A stretch of 24,682 nucleotides of DNA from an uncultured Oscillospiraceae bacterium (GTDB lineage: Bacteria; Bacillota; Clostridia; Oscillospirales; Acutalibacteraceae), in NCBI GenBank assembly GCA_905198295.1, contig CAJKBW010000044.1:1-24682 (forward strand), given 5' to 3'. Of the stretch, positions 7,124-15,537 are shown in pieces. A program made the position numbers and the translations under genes. The stretch's first letter is position 1. Each line of letters begins with the position of its first letter. Under the pieces are notes generated by a model. The model was not told the origin of the DNA and searched no databases. It saw only the letters and a program-made list of their open reading frames with translations.

Positions 7124-7178
7124 AACTTAGACTATGGGGGACGATATTTAATCATCCCCCATAGTCCATTTAAGTTTT
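7122..7178. terminator. Long inverted repeat, probable bidirectional terminator between capsid gene and homing endonuclease
   Basis: AAAACTTA then GACTATGGGGGA (7122-7141) is mirrored by TCCCCCATAGTC (7155-7166) and TAAGTTTT (7171-7178). That gives 12 + 8 perfectly complementary pairs, interrupted only by CATT on the 3' side, with a 13-base loop. With A runs on the outside of the left arm and T runs on the outside of the right arm, the hairpin is a plausible terminator for both strands. It overlaps the capsid stop codon (last two bases) and the last 8-10 codons of the endonuclease gene on the minus strand. Confidence 0.8.
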
Positions 7179-7873
7179 GTTCCATCTTCAAGCTGTCCGC
7201 AGTAGTTCCGCTTTCCATGACAGGCGAGGCTTAATGATCCTTGGCTTTTAATTCCATACTTCGTCATGGCATCTTTCATGTAGTAGAACTTTTCGCCGGT
7301 TGTGATACAGATGACAGATTTTCTTTTGGACTGATTCAATTTTTCAAGATTTCCGGGTGGCATCGGATGTCCATGTTTTCCTTTTTTAGAAGCGCTGATT
7401 TTCATTTTAGTTTCTTCTGAATGGTGCCGCTCATACATGTATTTTTTGTTTTTTGGTTTAGAAAAGCGTCGTCGTTGGGAAAGGCTTTGGCGCAAACGGG
7501 TACTTTCAGGAACATCTTTTCCGGGGTTTCCACCATTCTCATAATTATACCCGAATCGTTCATCTGTACTTTTGAAATGGCTTATCCAATATCGCTCTTT
7601 GCTGTCCAATTCCTCACTGGAGTATGCAATATCAAATCGCTCATCAATTACAAAATTGTCAAATCCGTATTTTTCTATTGCAGACATAAGATGACGATTG
7701 TAGGAACGGCCGTTTCGTATGCAGTTTTTGTAATAACGGTATACTCGTTCAATACCTTTTCCGCCGGCATCATATCTTCGGTGAAAAGAACTGCGAGTTT
7801 GTCCTATATAAACTTTTCCATCGATCAAAGAAGTGATTTTATAAATCACTCCATATTCCGCTTGTGACGACAT
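7148..7873 (-). CDS. GIY-YIG homing endonuclease with NUMOD3 and NUMOD1-like DNA-binding parts
   Basis: A 241-residue protein. ATG at 7873 is chosen because GAGGTG (7883-7888) lies nine bases upstream; a further in-frame ATG at 7921 lies at the promoter and lacks a ribosome binding site. The GIY-YIG core is at the N-terminus: GVIYKI (8-13), VYIGQT (21-26), an RR pair near 32-33, and LDSKERYWISHF (89-100) with the catalytic Glu. A NUMOD3 segment (HHSEETKMKISASKKGKHG, about 150-168) and a NUMOD1-like segment (KSVICITTGE to CHGKRNYC, about 185-225) follow. Such enzymes cut an uninterrupted copy of their site and spread by repair. The gene is antisense to the late operon and AT-rich: a recent arrival. 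Confidence 0.92.
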   Translation of the reverse strand: MSSQAEYGVIYKITSLIDGKVYIGQTRSSFHRRYDAGGKGIERVYRYYKNCIRNGRSYNRHLMSAIEKYGFDNFVIDERFDIAYSSEELDSKERYWISHFKSTDERFGYNYENGGNPGKDVPESTRLRQSLSQRRRFSKPKNKKYMYERHHSEETKMKISASKKGKHGHPMPPGNLEKLNQSKRKSVICITTGEKFYYMKDAMTKYGIKSQGSLSLACHGKRNYCGQLEDGTKLKWTMGDD

Positions 7874-7916
7874 TATAGCATTCACCTCAAAACAATGTTG
7901 CATAGTTTTCGTAAGT

Positions 7917-7945
7917 ATCATAACACAAATAGGATAAATTCACAA
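7917..7945 (-). promoter_or_regulatory. Sigma-70-type promoter of the homing endonuclease gene
   Basis: On the minus strand, TTGTGA (complement of 7940-7945) and TATGAT (complement of 7917-7922) are separated by exactly 17 bases. Transcription would start near 7910, about 35 bases before the chosen ATG at 7873 and its GAGGTG site. The gene can therefore be expressed independently of the phage late operon, as is usual for free-standing homing endonucleases. Confidence 0.7.
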
Positions 7946-7973
7946 CATCAATAATTATAAGGAGAAACTCGTA

Positions 7974-8150
7974 ATGAAAATTCAGGCCATGTGCTGCTTT
8001 GTCGGCAGCATCTGCATGGTGAAGGGTGAGGTGCGGGAGGTCAGCGATGAGCTGGCCTCCGACCTCATTGCCGCCGGATATGCGCAGGAAATGGAAAAGC
8101 CCGGAAAGACACCCTCAAAAAAGGCGGTGAAGCAGGGTGACCATCAATGA
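7974..8150 (+). CDS. Small phage protein after the capsid gene
   Basis: A 58-residue protein at ATG 7974, with AAGGAG at 7959-7964. It reads MKIQAMCCFVGSICMVKGEV, then SDELASDLIAAGYAQE, and a Lys-rich tail. Short proteins with this pattern (a strand around a Cys pair, KGE, then a helix ending in AGYA) are frequent between capsid and connector genes of Clostridia and Bacillus phages and resemble short head-decoration or joining proteins. Its exact role is unknown. Its last 14 bases overlap the GTG start of the next gene, so the two are probably coupled. It would normally follow the capsid gene directly, but the endonuclease now separates them. Confidence 0.8.
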   Translation: MKIQAMCCFVGSICMVKGEVREVSDELASDLIAAGYAQEMEKPGKTPSKKAVKQGDHQ

Positions 8151-8424
8151 AGTGACCGTTGAACAGGTCAAACAGTATGCAATCATCGACCACAGCGAGG
8201 ACGATGCTATGATCCATGACATCCTGATGCCGGCGGCAAAGGCGCACATCACGGAATACACCGGATTGACCGGGGAGGATCTGGATAAACACGAAAGCCT
8301 TACGCTGGCGTATATCGCCCTGTGCGCGTTTTTGTACGACAACCGGTCGATGAACATACTCAACGAAAAGCAGAATGCCGTGGTGCAGAGCTTTCTGGAT
8401 GCGCACCGCATCAATCTGCTGTGA
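8137..8424 (+). CDS. Head-tail connector protein, gp6-like
   Basis: A 95-residue protein starting at GTG 8137, with AGCAGG just before it, overlapping the preceding gene. Helices IHDILMPAAKAHITEYTGL and LTLAYIALCAFLYDNR are the hallmark of HK97 gp6-type connectors: small all-helical proteins that form a ring under the portal. Length is typical for the family. The segment DNRSMNI near the end is also typical. It is followed nine bases later by the head-closure gene, in the usual order. Confidence 0.85.
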   Translation: MTINEVTVEQVKQYAIIDHSEDDAMIHDILMPAAKAHITEYTGLTGEDLDKHESLTLAYIALCAFLYDNRSMNILNEKQNAVVQSFLDAHRINLL

Positions 8425-8433
8425 GGTGGCGGC

Positions 8434-8805
8434 ATGGTGACAGGAATTAACCTGACCCCCGGAGAACTGCGCACGCGCATCCGCGTGCAGCGCTGCGTCC
8501 GCAGCCGTCCAGACGGCGAAATCGAGGAAACCGAAAGCTGGATCGATCTCGGAAACGATACCGGGGAGGATCCGCCGCGCTATAAGCGCTGCCAGTGGAT
8601 CGGCGTGCACGGCGCCGAGGCTTGGACTGACGACGCGCTGATGGGTACACAGCAGGCTGCTGTCCGGCTGCGGTTTGATCCGGGAATATCCCCGTCCTGC
8701 CGCGTACTGCTCGGCAATGAGGTTTGGGAGATTGTGAGCGTGGACGACGTGCGGCAGGCACATGAATGGATGGAGCTCAGGCTGATCCGGAAGGAGGCGG
8801 GATGA
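8434..8805 (+). CDS. Head-closure / head-tail joining protein (SPP1 gp16-like)
   Basis: A 123-residue protein at ATG 8434 with GAGGTGGC at 8423-8430. The start GELRTRIRVQR, the middle HGAEAWTDDA and the end WEIVSVDDVRQAHEWMELRLIRK are those of the phage head-tail adaptor family, beta-rich proteins that seal the portal channel and connect it to the tail. A 15-residue acidic insert (NDTGEDPPRY) precedes the conserved central part. The stop overlaps the following start codon by one base. Family assignment is firm; the stopper role is from known homologues. Confidence 0.85.
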   Translation: MVTGINLTPGELRTRIRVQRCVRSRPDGEIEETESWIDLGNDTGEDPPRYKRCQWIGVHGAEAWTDDALMGTQQAAVRLRFDPGISPSCRVLLGNEVWEIVSVDDVRQAHEWMELRLIRKEAG

Positions 8806-9164
8806 TGCAGGATATCCGAAATCTGGTACAGCTGACACTGGACAGGGCGTTTGCCCGCCAGATTCCCGTGGTTGCCGAGGAGCTGGTAACCGACAAAATG
8901 CCGGAGGAATATATCGCGTATTCGGTGGTGAGCAGCACCTATTCCGCTTACGCCAACAACCGGCCCATTCAGCGCCGGGACAGCGTGGATGTCGACTGGC
9001 ACGGCAGCCGTCTGTCCAAAAAGGACGCCCGTATGGCGGCCGTGGAAACGGCGATGCGGGCGGCGGGGTTTCTGGTGGAATCGCTGCCGTATGATCTTGG
9101 CCGCGACCCGGTAAGCCGGCGGTATGGCGCCACGATGGAATTTGTGCTGTATCGGACGGTGTAG
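8805..9164 (+). CDS. Probable tail-completion / tail-terminator protein
   Basis: A 119-residue protein. ATG 8805 lies seven bases after AAGGAGG (8791-8797); ATG 8802 (one codon longer) is also possible. It begins with a helix (IRNLVQLTLDRAF), then a PEEYIAYSVVSSTYSAYANN strand segment and a C-terminal strand (YGATMEFVLYRTV). This matches the size and layout of tail-terminator or tail-completion proteins (DUF3168 and relatives) found among the neck genes. Unlike the commonest order it precedes the gp10-like gene, an arrangement also seen in Clostridia phages. The function is inferred from fold-like pattern and place. Confidence 0.6.
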   Translation: MQDIRNLVQLTLDRAFARQIPVVAEELVTDKMPEEYIAYSVVSSTYSAYANNRPIQRRDSVDVDWHGSRLSKKDARMAAVETAMRAAGFLVESLPYDLGRDPVSRRYGATMEFVLYRTV

Positions 9165-9167
9165 CGC

Positions 9168-9572
9168 ATGAAGACGACGCCGGAAAATTTTTCTTCGGTT
9201 GTTTTTGCCGATATTCAGCAAATTGTCGATGAAGAAAGCGGCCGTGCCGAGGCCTTTGTCGGGCAGATGGCGGACAGTGCCAGAAGGCGGGTAATCGACA
9301 AAAGCCCGGAGCACGCGGTGCCCTATGCAACGGGCAAGCGCCGCCCCGGCCGCTATAAACGCGGATGGATTGTGAAAAGGGAAATCAAAAACGGTTACCG
9401 CCAGTTTATCGTGACCAACAAAAACGATCCCACCCTCACACATATTCTGGAATTCGGCACCGCGCAGCGGACAACAAAGGCGGGGCAAAACCGCGGCAGT
9501 GTAAAAAAACATCCGCATATTCGCGCAGCGTATGATGAAACGGTTGCCGAGTATGCACAAAAAAAGATATAG
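9168..9572 (+). CDS. Neck / head-tail connector protein, HK97 gp10-like
   Basis: A 134-residue protein starting three bases after the previous stop; the ribosome binding site is weak, so coupled translation is likely. RYKRGWIVKREIKNGYRQFIVTN followed by LTHILEFGTAQR and HPHIRAAYDET is the signature of the HK97 gp10 family. These proteins sit at the head-tail interface or help tail assembly. The length is normal. Confidence 0.85.
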   Translation: MKTTPENFSSVVFADIQQIVDEESGRAEAFVGQMADSARRRVIDKSPEHAVPYATGKRRPGRYKRGWIVKREIKNGYRQFIVTNKNDPTLTHILEFGTAQRTTKAGQNRGSVKKHPHIRAAYDETVAEYAQKKI

Positions 9573-9584
9573 GAGGACAACTCA

Positions 9585-10190
9585 ATGGGACAGGCAAAAG
9601 GTTATCACGGCGCAGACAGCGCCAAATACAAGATGTCCGGCAGTGAGGGCGCGGTTACGGCTATGCCGTATCTCAAAAGCGTATCGCTCGACCGGCAGAT
9701 CAATTCCACCTCTCAGTACGCCAACAACCGGCAGATTATCAAGGTGTCCACCGATAACGGATACACCGGCAATCTGGGCACTACGGCGCGGGATACCGAA
9801 CTGGAAAAGGCACTCGGTATGATTATGCCGCTGTCCGGCGGTACCGGTGTGGTTTCCCGTACCGGCGGCAAGCGGCTGGAAGGGTTCTACTACGAATACA
9901 AGGAAACCGACGACGACGGGGACAAGGTCATCAAGGTGTGGCTGCTCAATGTGGAGCTGACCGAGCCTTCCCTCAACAATTCCACCGACACCGACAGTGT
10001 GGAGTTCGGCGAATACGTTTACCCCATCACCGTATACGGCGCCCGCGTGAAGGACAGCGCCGGCACAGCCGATTATGTCGACGACCGCGGCAACAAGCTG
10101 GATTGCTTCATGGTTATATCCGCGCCCGGCGATGCGGGATACGACGACTTCGGCACCACCGTTCCGGTCCCGAAAGCACCGGCGGCGTGA
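9585..10190 (+). CDS. Major tail (tube) protein, phi13-type
   Basis: A 201-residue protein at ATG 9585 with AGGAGG at 9571-9576. Beta-rich, with VTAMPYLKSVSLDRQI, an acidic KETDDDGDKVIKVWLLNVEL strand pair and a C-terminal DYVDDRGNKLDCFMVI strand. This is the phi13-type major tail protein of Firmicutes siphoviruses, which stacks as rings to form the tail tube. Its position before the chaperone and tape-measure genes and the strong terminator after it support a highly expressed structural gene. Confidence 0.88.
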   Translation: MGQAKGYHGADSAKYKMSGSEGAVTAMPYLKSVSLDRQINSTSQYANNRQIIKVSTDNGYTGNLGTTARDTELEKALGMIMPLSGGTGVVSRTGGKRLEGFYYEYKETDDDGDKVIKVWLLNVELTEPSLNNSTDTDSVEFGEYVYPITVYGARVKDSAGTADYVDDRGNKLDCFMVISAPGDAGYDDFGTTVPVPKAPAA

Positions 10191-10204
10191 GAATTTTGCA
10201 GACC

Positions 10205-10237
10205 GGCGCCCGTCGCACATACGGCGGGCGCCTTTTT
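10205..10237 (+). terminator. Intrinsic terminator after the major tail gene
   Basis: GGCGCCCG (10205-10212) pairs perfectly with CGGGCGCC (10225-10232), with a 12-base loop that can extend the stem by a further G-C pair or two, followed by TTTTT (10233-10237). Partial termination here would make the tail tube protein more abundant than the chaperone and tape measure encoded downstream. The next ribosome binding site (GGGAGA) starts right after it. Confidence 0.85.
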
Positions 10238-10254
10238 GCAGACGGGAGATTCCT

Positions 10255-10761
10255 ATGACACTGAAAATCGGAAGAAAAAAATACCCGCTGAACACGGCGA
10301 TGATTTCGCTGCTGCGCTACCGTAAGGAGTTTCACAGCAGCTTTTTTCGGGAGTCTTCCGACGGCGCCGCGGCAGCGCTCGCAGCGGTGCGGCTGGTGTG
10401 GGCCAGTATCGAAGGGGATAAGCCGGATTTTCCGGATTTTCTGGATGCCGCCACAGCCGCATCGGGCTTTCTTGAGCAGGCGCTGGCCGTGCAGCAGGCC
10501 GTGTTATACACCGACGCCGTTTTCACCGAAGCGAACGCCCCTTCAGCCGGTGATGACGATCTGGATGAGCTTACGGTGCTGGCTCTCATGGCGTCGTCCG
10601 GGCTGGATTATACCCTGGTGTATGATCTCCCGGTTTTTGCCGTTATTGACGTAATCAAGAAATACAATCATCTGCGCACCGGTGTCTCGGAAAAGCCGGC
10701 AAATGCTTTCTGTTTCCGGAAAATGGACGGCGCGCAGGTGCGGGAACTGTACGGGAGGTGA
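10255..10761 (+). CDS. Tail assembly chaperone
   Basis: A 168-residue protein at ATG 10255 with CGGGAGA at 10243-10249. The N-terminus is MTLKIGRKKYPLNTAMISLL and a DDLDELTVLALMAS motif lies in the middle, with a helical C-terminus. It lies between major tail and tape-measure genes, where siphoviruses encode the G or G/T chaperones that coat the tape measure before tube assembly. Many phages make a G-T fusion by frameshifting. No separate T-sized frame exists here and the protein already extends to the tape-measure start, so one chaperone appears sufficient. Confidence 0.7.
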   Translation: MTLKIGRKKYPLNTAMISLLRYRKEFHSSFFRESSDGAAAALAAVRLVWASIEGDKPDFPDFLDAATAASGFLEQALAVQQAVLYTDAVFTEANAPSAGDDDLDELTVLALMASSGLDYTLVYDLPVFAVIDVIKKYNHLRTGVSEKPANAFCFRKMDGAQVRELYGR

Positions 10762-10765
10762 CGGC

Positions 10766-13522
10766 ATGGCCAGCAGAAAATCCTATGAATTATGGTTTTC
10801 GGTCAACGGCAAGGACGTCGCCGCTCAGATGCAGCAGATCGACAAGAGCCTGCGCGAAACGGGATCTGAATACAAACTGCTGAAAACCAACCTGGAAAAT
10901 GGCTTCAGCACCGAGAAATGGTCCCGTGCCAAAACCATCCTCACGCAGGCGATCAGCGATGCCGAGAAGAAAGCCGCCATGCTTGCCGAACGCCTGCGCG
11001 AGTTGGAATCCTCCGGCGAATACGGCGACGATACCGCGGAGGTCATCCGGCAGCTCAACCGGGAAATCACCGCGACCGAAAACGAGGCGCAGCGGGCACG
11101 CGACCGGCTGAAGGAAATCGACGAGCTGCGGATGAATCAAATCAAAAGCACGCTCAGTCAGGTTTCCGCGGCGCTGGATTCGGTGGGCAAAAAGCTGACG
11201 CTTGGCGTAACCGCTCCGCTTGTCGCTGCTGGTGCGGCGTCGTTCAAAATGGCCGCGGATATGGACGAATCGATCAACAAGGTCGATGTCGCCTTTGGTG
11301 ACGCTGCGGACAGTGTGCATGCGTTTTCCAACGAAACGCTGACCACTTATGGCATCGCCAAATCGACCGCGCTGGATATGGCCGGCTATTTCGGGGATAT
11401 GGCCACCTCAATGGGCTTCAGCCGGGAGCAGGCGGCGGAGATGTCCAAGCAGCTGGTCGGCCTTGCTGGCGATCTGGCCTCGTTTAAAAACATTTCGCTG
11501 TCCGAAGCGCAGACCGCGCTCGCTGCTATTTTCACCGGAGAAACGGAAAGCCTCAAGCAGCTCGGCATCGTGATGACCGAGACAAACCTGGAAGCCTATG
11601 CGATGGCACAGGGCATCGAAACTTCCACCAAGTCGATGGATCAGGCGCAGAAAACGGCGCTGCGGATGCAGTATGTGCTGGAGAACACCAAAAATGCGCA
11701 GGGGGATTTCGCCCGTACTTCCGACAGCTCATCCAACCAGCTGCGGATCCTGACCGAATCGCTCAAGGAGCTGGCGGCTATTGCCGGGCAGGAGCTCATC
11801 CCGATCATTACCCCGATTATTCAAAAGCTCAACAGCATTATTCAGAGCATCGGGGAACTGGATGACGGAACGAAGGAAATCATCACAAAGGTTGCCGTAT
11901 TTGCCGCTTCCTTTGGTCCGCTGCTGTCGGTGTCCGGAAAAATGGTAAGTGTTGTTACGGCGATGATCACGGCCTATAAAGCACTGAAAGCCGCACAGGC
12001 GGCTGCAACCGCCGGGCAGACGGCGCTCAATGCGGCTATGTCGGCAAATGCAGCCGGTGCGATTGCCGCTTTGGTGGGCGTTGTTATTTCGGCTTTGGGC
12101 AGCCTGGCGATTACTTCCGCGCTGACATCCGAAAGCGTCGAATCCCTTTCGGATGCGGTTGACAGCGTCAATCAGAGTTATCGCGATTTTGTCGATCAGA
12201 GTGAGGAAAGTGTCCGCGAACAGGAAGCGGAACTGTCGGTTGTTGAACGGCTTCTGCCGCGGTATGAAGAACTGAACGGCAAGGTCGATAAAACGGCAGC
12301 GGAGAAAAAGGAACTCGCCGGAATCGTGGAGAAGATCAACGAAGCGCTGCCGGGTTCCATCGAACTGATTGACAAAGAAACGGCGTTATACAAGGGCAGC
12401 ACAGAAGAGATCAATAAAAATATCGAGGCCAGAAAAAACGAGATCAAAGCCATCGCGGCGAAAGAGCAGGCACAGAAAGCGGCCAGCGCGCAGCTTTCCT
12501 TGCTGGATAAATCCGGTTTTACGTCTGTCGAAGAGGCCGAAAAAGAGCTGGAAAGGCTGAAAAGCGAATACGGCGATATCCCCGATATGCCTTTTGATGA
12601 CTTTTTTATGGCATTGACATCGAATGAAGTGCCTCTGAAACAGAATAAGGCGCAGATGGAAGCACTGGAGAATCTGATCGCCTCCTACAATGAGTATGAA
12701 TCCAAGATAAGCAGTTGGCTGTCAGACGGTGGATCATTTACCAGCACCGAATCCACCAGCGGTTCCTATCTGGATGACATTCTTTCCGGAAGTTCGGGCA
12801 AAACACCGGCTGAGAAGGCGCTTGAGCAATACCAGACCGCACGCAAAAAACTCGAGCACCAGCTGGCGATGGACGAAATTACCGAAGCGGCGTTTTATTC
12901 CCGGCTGGAGACGATCAGCGCGCAGTATCTGGCGGGTTACACCGAGCTGGAGGATGAACGCAACCGGGTACAGGAAGAGGCCTACCAGTACCGCAAAAAG
13001 CTGAATGAGCAAATGCTCAAAGACGCGGAGGAGGCCAGAAAGAAAGAGCTATCCAACCTCAAGGAATTCACCGACACGGTGATTTCGCTCGCGGAGGAGG
13101 AAGCCAACGCCAAAATCGCCGCAATCGACGCGGAGCTGGCCGCCCGGGAGAAGCTGGAGGCGGCACAGAAAAAGGAACTGCAGCTCCAGCAGGCCAAGGC
13201 AAAGCTGGTCTTTACGCGGGACGAAGACAGCCGGGAGAGCCTCCAGCGTGAGATTGCCCGCCTGCAAAGTGAGATTGACAAGCAGAACACACAGGCACAG
13301 GCGGATGCACAAAAGGCGGCTATCCAGCAGCAGATTGACGCGCTGAAAGCTTCCACGGCGGCGACCATTGCCGGCTATCAAAATCAGCTGATGCCGGAAT
13401 CGGTCAATCCGTATGTTTCGCAGCTCGCGCCGAACATCACGGTGAATGCATCCGGCCTGTCCGTTGCTCAGGCACAGCAGCTGATCGATCGTGCCCTGCA
13501 AAAGCTATTATACGGGATGTGA
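10766..13522 (+). CDS. Tail tape-measure protein
   Basis: A 918-residue protein. ATG 10766 follows GGGAGG at 10753-10758; an upstream GTG in the same frame lies inside the chaperone gene. The N-terminal 140 residues are coiled coil (AEKKAAMLAERLRELE). Then come the conserved tape-measure core (KMAADMDESINKVDVAFGD, MAGYFGDMATSMGFSREQA, AAIFTGETESLKQLGI), hydrophobic segments at about 371-401 and 420-455, and a long C-terminal coiled coil ending ALQKLLYGM. The protein fixes tail length and its hydrophobic parts help DNA cross the membrane. At roughly 0.15 nm per residue the tail would be on the order of 140 nm (estimate from known phages). No peptidase domain is seen. Confidence 0.93.
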   Translation: MASRKSYELWFSVNGKDVAAQMQQIDKSLRETGSEYKLLKTNLENGFSTEKWSRAKTILTQAISDAEKKAAMLAERLRELESSGEYGDDTAEVIRQLNREITATENEAQRARDRLKEIDELRMNQIKSTLSQVSAALDSVGKKLTLGVTAPLVAAGAASFKMAADMDESINKVDVAFGDAADSVHAFSNETLTTYGIAKSTALDMAGYFGDMATSMGFSREQAAEMSKQLVGLAGDLASFKNISLSEAQTALAAIFTGETESLKQLGIVMTETNLEAYAMAQGIETSTKSMDQAQKTALRMQYVLENTKNAQGDFARTSDSSSNQLRILTESLKELAAIAGQELIPIITPIIQKLNSIIQSIGELDDGTKEIITKVAVFAASFGPLLSVSGKMVSVVTAMITAYKALKAAQAAATAGQTALNAAMSANAAGAIAALVGVVISALGSLAITSALTSESVESLSDAVDSVNQSYRDFVDQSEESVREQEAELSVVERLLPRYEELNGKVDKTAAEKKELAGIVEKINEALPGSIELIDKETALYKGSTEEINKNIEARKNEIKAIAAKEQAQKAASAQLSLLDKSGFTSVEEAEKELERLKSEYGDIPDMPFDDFFMALTSNEVPLKQNKAQMEALENLIASYNEYESKISSWLSDGGSFTSTESTSGSYLDDILSGSSGKTPAEKALEQYQTARKKLEHQLAMDEITEAAFYSRLETISAQYLAGYTELEDERNRVQEEAYQYRKKLNEQMLKDAEEARKKELSNLKEFTDTVISLAEEEANAKIAAIDAELAAREKLEAAQKKELQLQQAKAKLVFTRDEDSRESLQREIARLQSEIDKQNTQAQADAQKAAIQQQIDALKASTAATIAGYQNQLMPESVNPYVSQLAPNITVNASGLSVAQAQQLIDRALQKLLYGM

Positions 13523-14421
13523 TAGATGTGCACAGCTTGATATGGGAATGCAACGGGATCCGGCTGGAATTCTCCAACGAGGCGGATGCCAGGATTTTTG
13601 CTGACCTGGACAATGTCGTTTCCAACGCTTCAGGTGTGTTCGACCGCCGGTCAGCGCCGGGTGTTGACGGTACAAGAACCTATGCTGCTGCATTGTCCGG
13701 TGCACAGATCGCCCTTGAAGGGACTGTGCTCGCTTACAATATGGGCTCACGCAGCCGGTCTGTCGACAGGGTGCTGAGTGAATACCGCAGACAGCTCTGC
13801 GACGCCTTTAATCCCCGGTTTACCGGTAAGCTTATCAAGACCACCGAGACAGGACGTTTTTTTCTGTATGCCCGTGCGGTATCCACACCGGGTTTCGGAA
13901 TCATTTCCGGAGGTACTCTGCCGTTCAGCGTTGACCTGTATGCGGATGACCCTTACTGGCACAGCGACGAGATGGCGGAAATTCAGCTGGGCGTTTCATC
14001 CGCCTATCAGACCTTCCCGGCCGAAATTTCCGGGGAAATGGGGGATGTGCTGTCGATTCAGACCTATATCCCCAACCAGAGCAAAAACGAGATTTACCCG
14101 GTGGTGCGGTTCTGGCCCTGTGCGAATACCCAAATCCTGCGGAATGTGACCACCGGCAAAAAGCTGGTGTTGAACACGCGCATTACCGACGGGTTTTATG
14201 TGGATGTCGATACAGATCCGGCGGAGAACACCGTTACCCTGTGGCGGAAAACGGAACAGGGCTACGAGGGAATCGACAACGTGACCTACTGGCTGACGCT
14301 GGACAGCACCCCGGATTTTTATTTACAGCCGGGTGAGAATCTGCTTCGGGTGGATAACGCCGTGGCGGGGGCATATCCGTCGGTGACGCTGCTCTGGTAC
14401 GAACGGGAACTGGGGGTGTGA
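13519..14421 (+). CDS. Distal tail protein (Dit, siphovirus tail component)
   Basis: A 300-residue protein. The likely start is GTG 13519, overlapping the tape-measure stop; no clear ribosome binding site precedes it, and GTG 13528 is an alternative. Near the N-terminus are WECNGIRLEF and a GVDGTRTYAAALSGAQIALEG-like strand set. FNPRFTGKLIKTTETGRFFLYARAVSTP and LPFSVDLYADDPYW in the first half are typical of the Sipho_tail/Dit family. The C-terminal half is beta-rich (YWLTLDSTPDFYLQPGENLL). Dit forms the hub at the tail tip to which the tail-associated and receptor-binding proteins attach. Confidence 0.88.
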   Translation: MIDVHSLIWECNGIRLEFSNEADARIFADLDNVVSNASGVFDRRSAPGVDGTRTYAAALSGAQIALEGTVLAYNMGSRSRSVDRVLSEYRRQLCDAFNPRFTGKLIKTTETGRFFLYARAVSTPGFGIISGGTLPFSVDLYADDPYWHSDEMAEIQLGVSSAYQTFPAEISGEMGDVLSIQTYIPNQSKNEIYPVVRFWPCANTQILRNVTTGKKLVLNTRITDGFYVDVDTDPAENTVTLWRKTEQGYEGIDNVTYWLTLDSTPDFYLQPGENLLRVDNAVAGAYPSVTLLWYERELGV

Positions 14422-14424
14422 CGG

Positions 14425-15537
14425 ATGGAAGTGCGTCTTTATGAATTTTACAAATCCACCATTTTTCGCCGTATCGGCATCACGTATCTCGCCACCGGCC
14501 ATTATACCGAATCCAAATACGGCGTGGGCGAGTTTGAGCTTTCTATACCGATGGAAGCGGCTTTTGCCGTCGAATTTTATACCGATCGGCTGGTGCTGAT
14601 TGACCGGCGCTACTGGGGCGTGATTACCGGCAGGCGGCTGGATAGCGGCAGCGAGAACACCATAACCGTCAAGGGAAGAGAACTGAAGGACTGGCTGTCC
14701 CGCCGGCAGATCGTACCCGACAACCAGATTGCCGACAATGCCCCGATGGGCTATGACAGCGCGGAAGGCTGGACGGAAAGCATCCTGAAGCATTATGTGG
14801 ACAGCCATGCGGTAAACCCCCGGAATCCCGCAAGGCGGTTTCCTATGCTGCATGTCGCACCGGATCTGCACCGGGGGACGGAGAATGATGCTTACTATGC
14901 ACGGTTTGTCAGCCTGATGGATACGTTGGAGATCGTCGGAAAGCGGGCAAACCTCGGCACCCGTATCACCGGGGATGAACAGACCGGTGTGTTTACCTTC
15001 GACGTGTACGGCCGGACAGACCGTACGGCAAACCAGACGGCGAACAAGCCGCTGCTGCTGGATGTGGGGCGGCATAATCTGGATGCGTCCTCATATGCGG
15101 AGGAATATGGCCAGTCCGGCAATGTGTTTTACTGTTCCCGATCCGGCGACGAGTTCGAGTGGGAAACGCTGACACAGACGTATTTTTCTACAAATGACGA
15201 GCCGCAATGGTTTACCCGGCGGGAAAAGTCCCTGTCCATATCGGTTTATGAGGACGGGAATCAGTACGAAGAACTGGAGAAAAATGCCCGCAAAGAGATG
15301 GTGAAATACCGTGCTGCACAGGAGATAACCTGTACGGTTTCCCGCAGCCTGGTTTACGGCACCGATTACCGGCTGGGTGACGTTGCGACGATACGGAACA
15401 GTGAAGCGGGGATTCTGGCCGATATGGAAATCATCACCGTCGATACGGTCGTCACAGCGGATTCTACCAGTTACACGGTGGGTTTTGGGGAACAGCAGCT
15501 GACGACGCTCGATCAGATACGGAGGGACAGCAAATGA
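14425..15537 (+). CDS. Tail-associated baseplate protein, ReqiPepy6 Gp37-like
   Basis: A 370-residue protein at ATG 14425, four bases after the Dit stop. It begins VRLYEFYKSTIFRRIG, then YTESKYGVGEFELSIP, and YWGVITGRRLDSGSENTITVKGRELKDWL, the pattern of the Gp37-like tail proteins that correspond to the N-terminal part of Tal/gp27-type hubs. The later part (SLVYGTDYRLGDVATIRNS near 310-330) is the usual OB-like end of this family. It probably closes the tail tip below Dit. No peptidoglycan hydrolase domain is fused, so wall digestion on entry must come from elsewhere. Confidence 0.8.
   Translation: MEVRLYEFYKSTIFRRIGITYLATGHYTESKYGVGEFELSIPMEAAFAVEFYTDRLVLIDRRYWGVITGRRLDSGSENTITVKGRELKDWLSRRQIVPDNQIADNAPMGYDSAEGWTESILKHYVDSHAVNPRNPARRFPMLHVAPDLHRGTENDAYYARFVSLMDTLEIVGKRANLGTRITGDEQTGVFTFDVYGRTDRTANQTANKPLLLDVGRHNLDASSYAEEYGQSGNVFYCSRSGDEFEWETLTQTYFSTNDEPQWFTRREKSLSISVYEDGNQYEELEKNARKEMVKYRAAQEITCTVSRSLVYGTDYRLGDVATIRNSEAGILADMEIITVDTVVTADSTSYTVGFGEQQLTTLDQIRRDSK

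Noticed and set aside
10255..10766. Programmed frameshift making a G-T tail chaperone fusion
   Set aside because: An A-run exists only near the start of the gene, the chaperone frame runs up to the tape-measure start, and no second T-sized frame is present.
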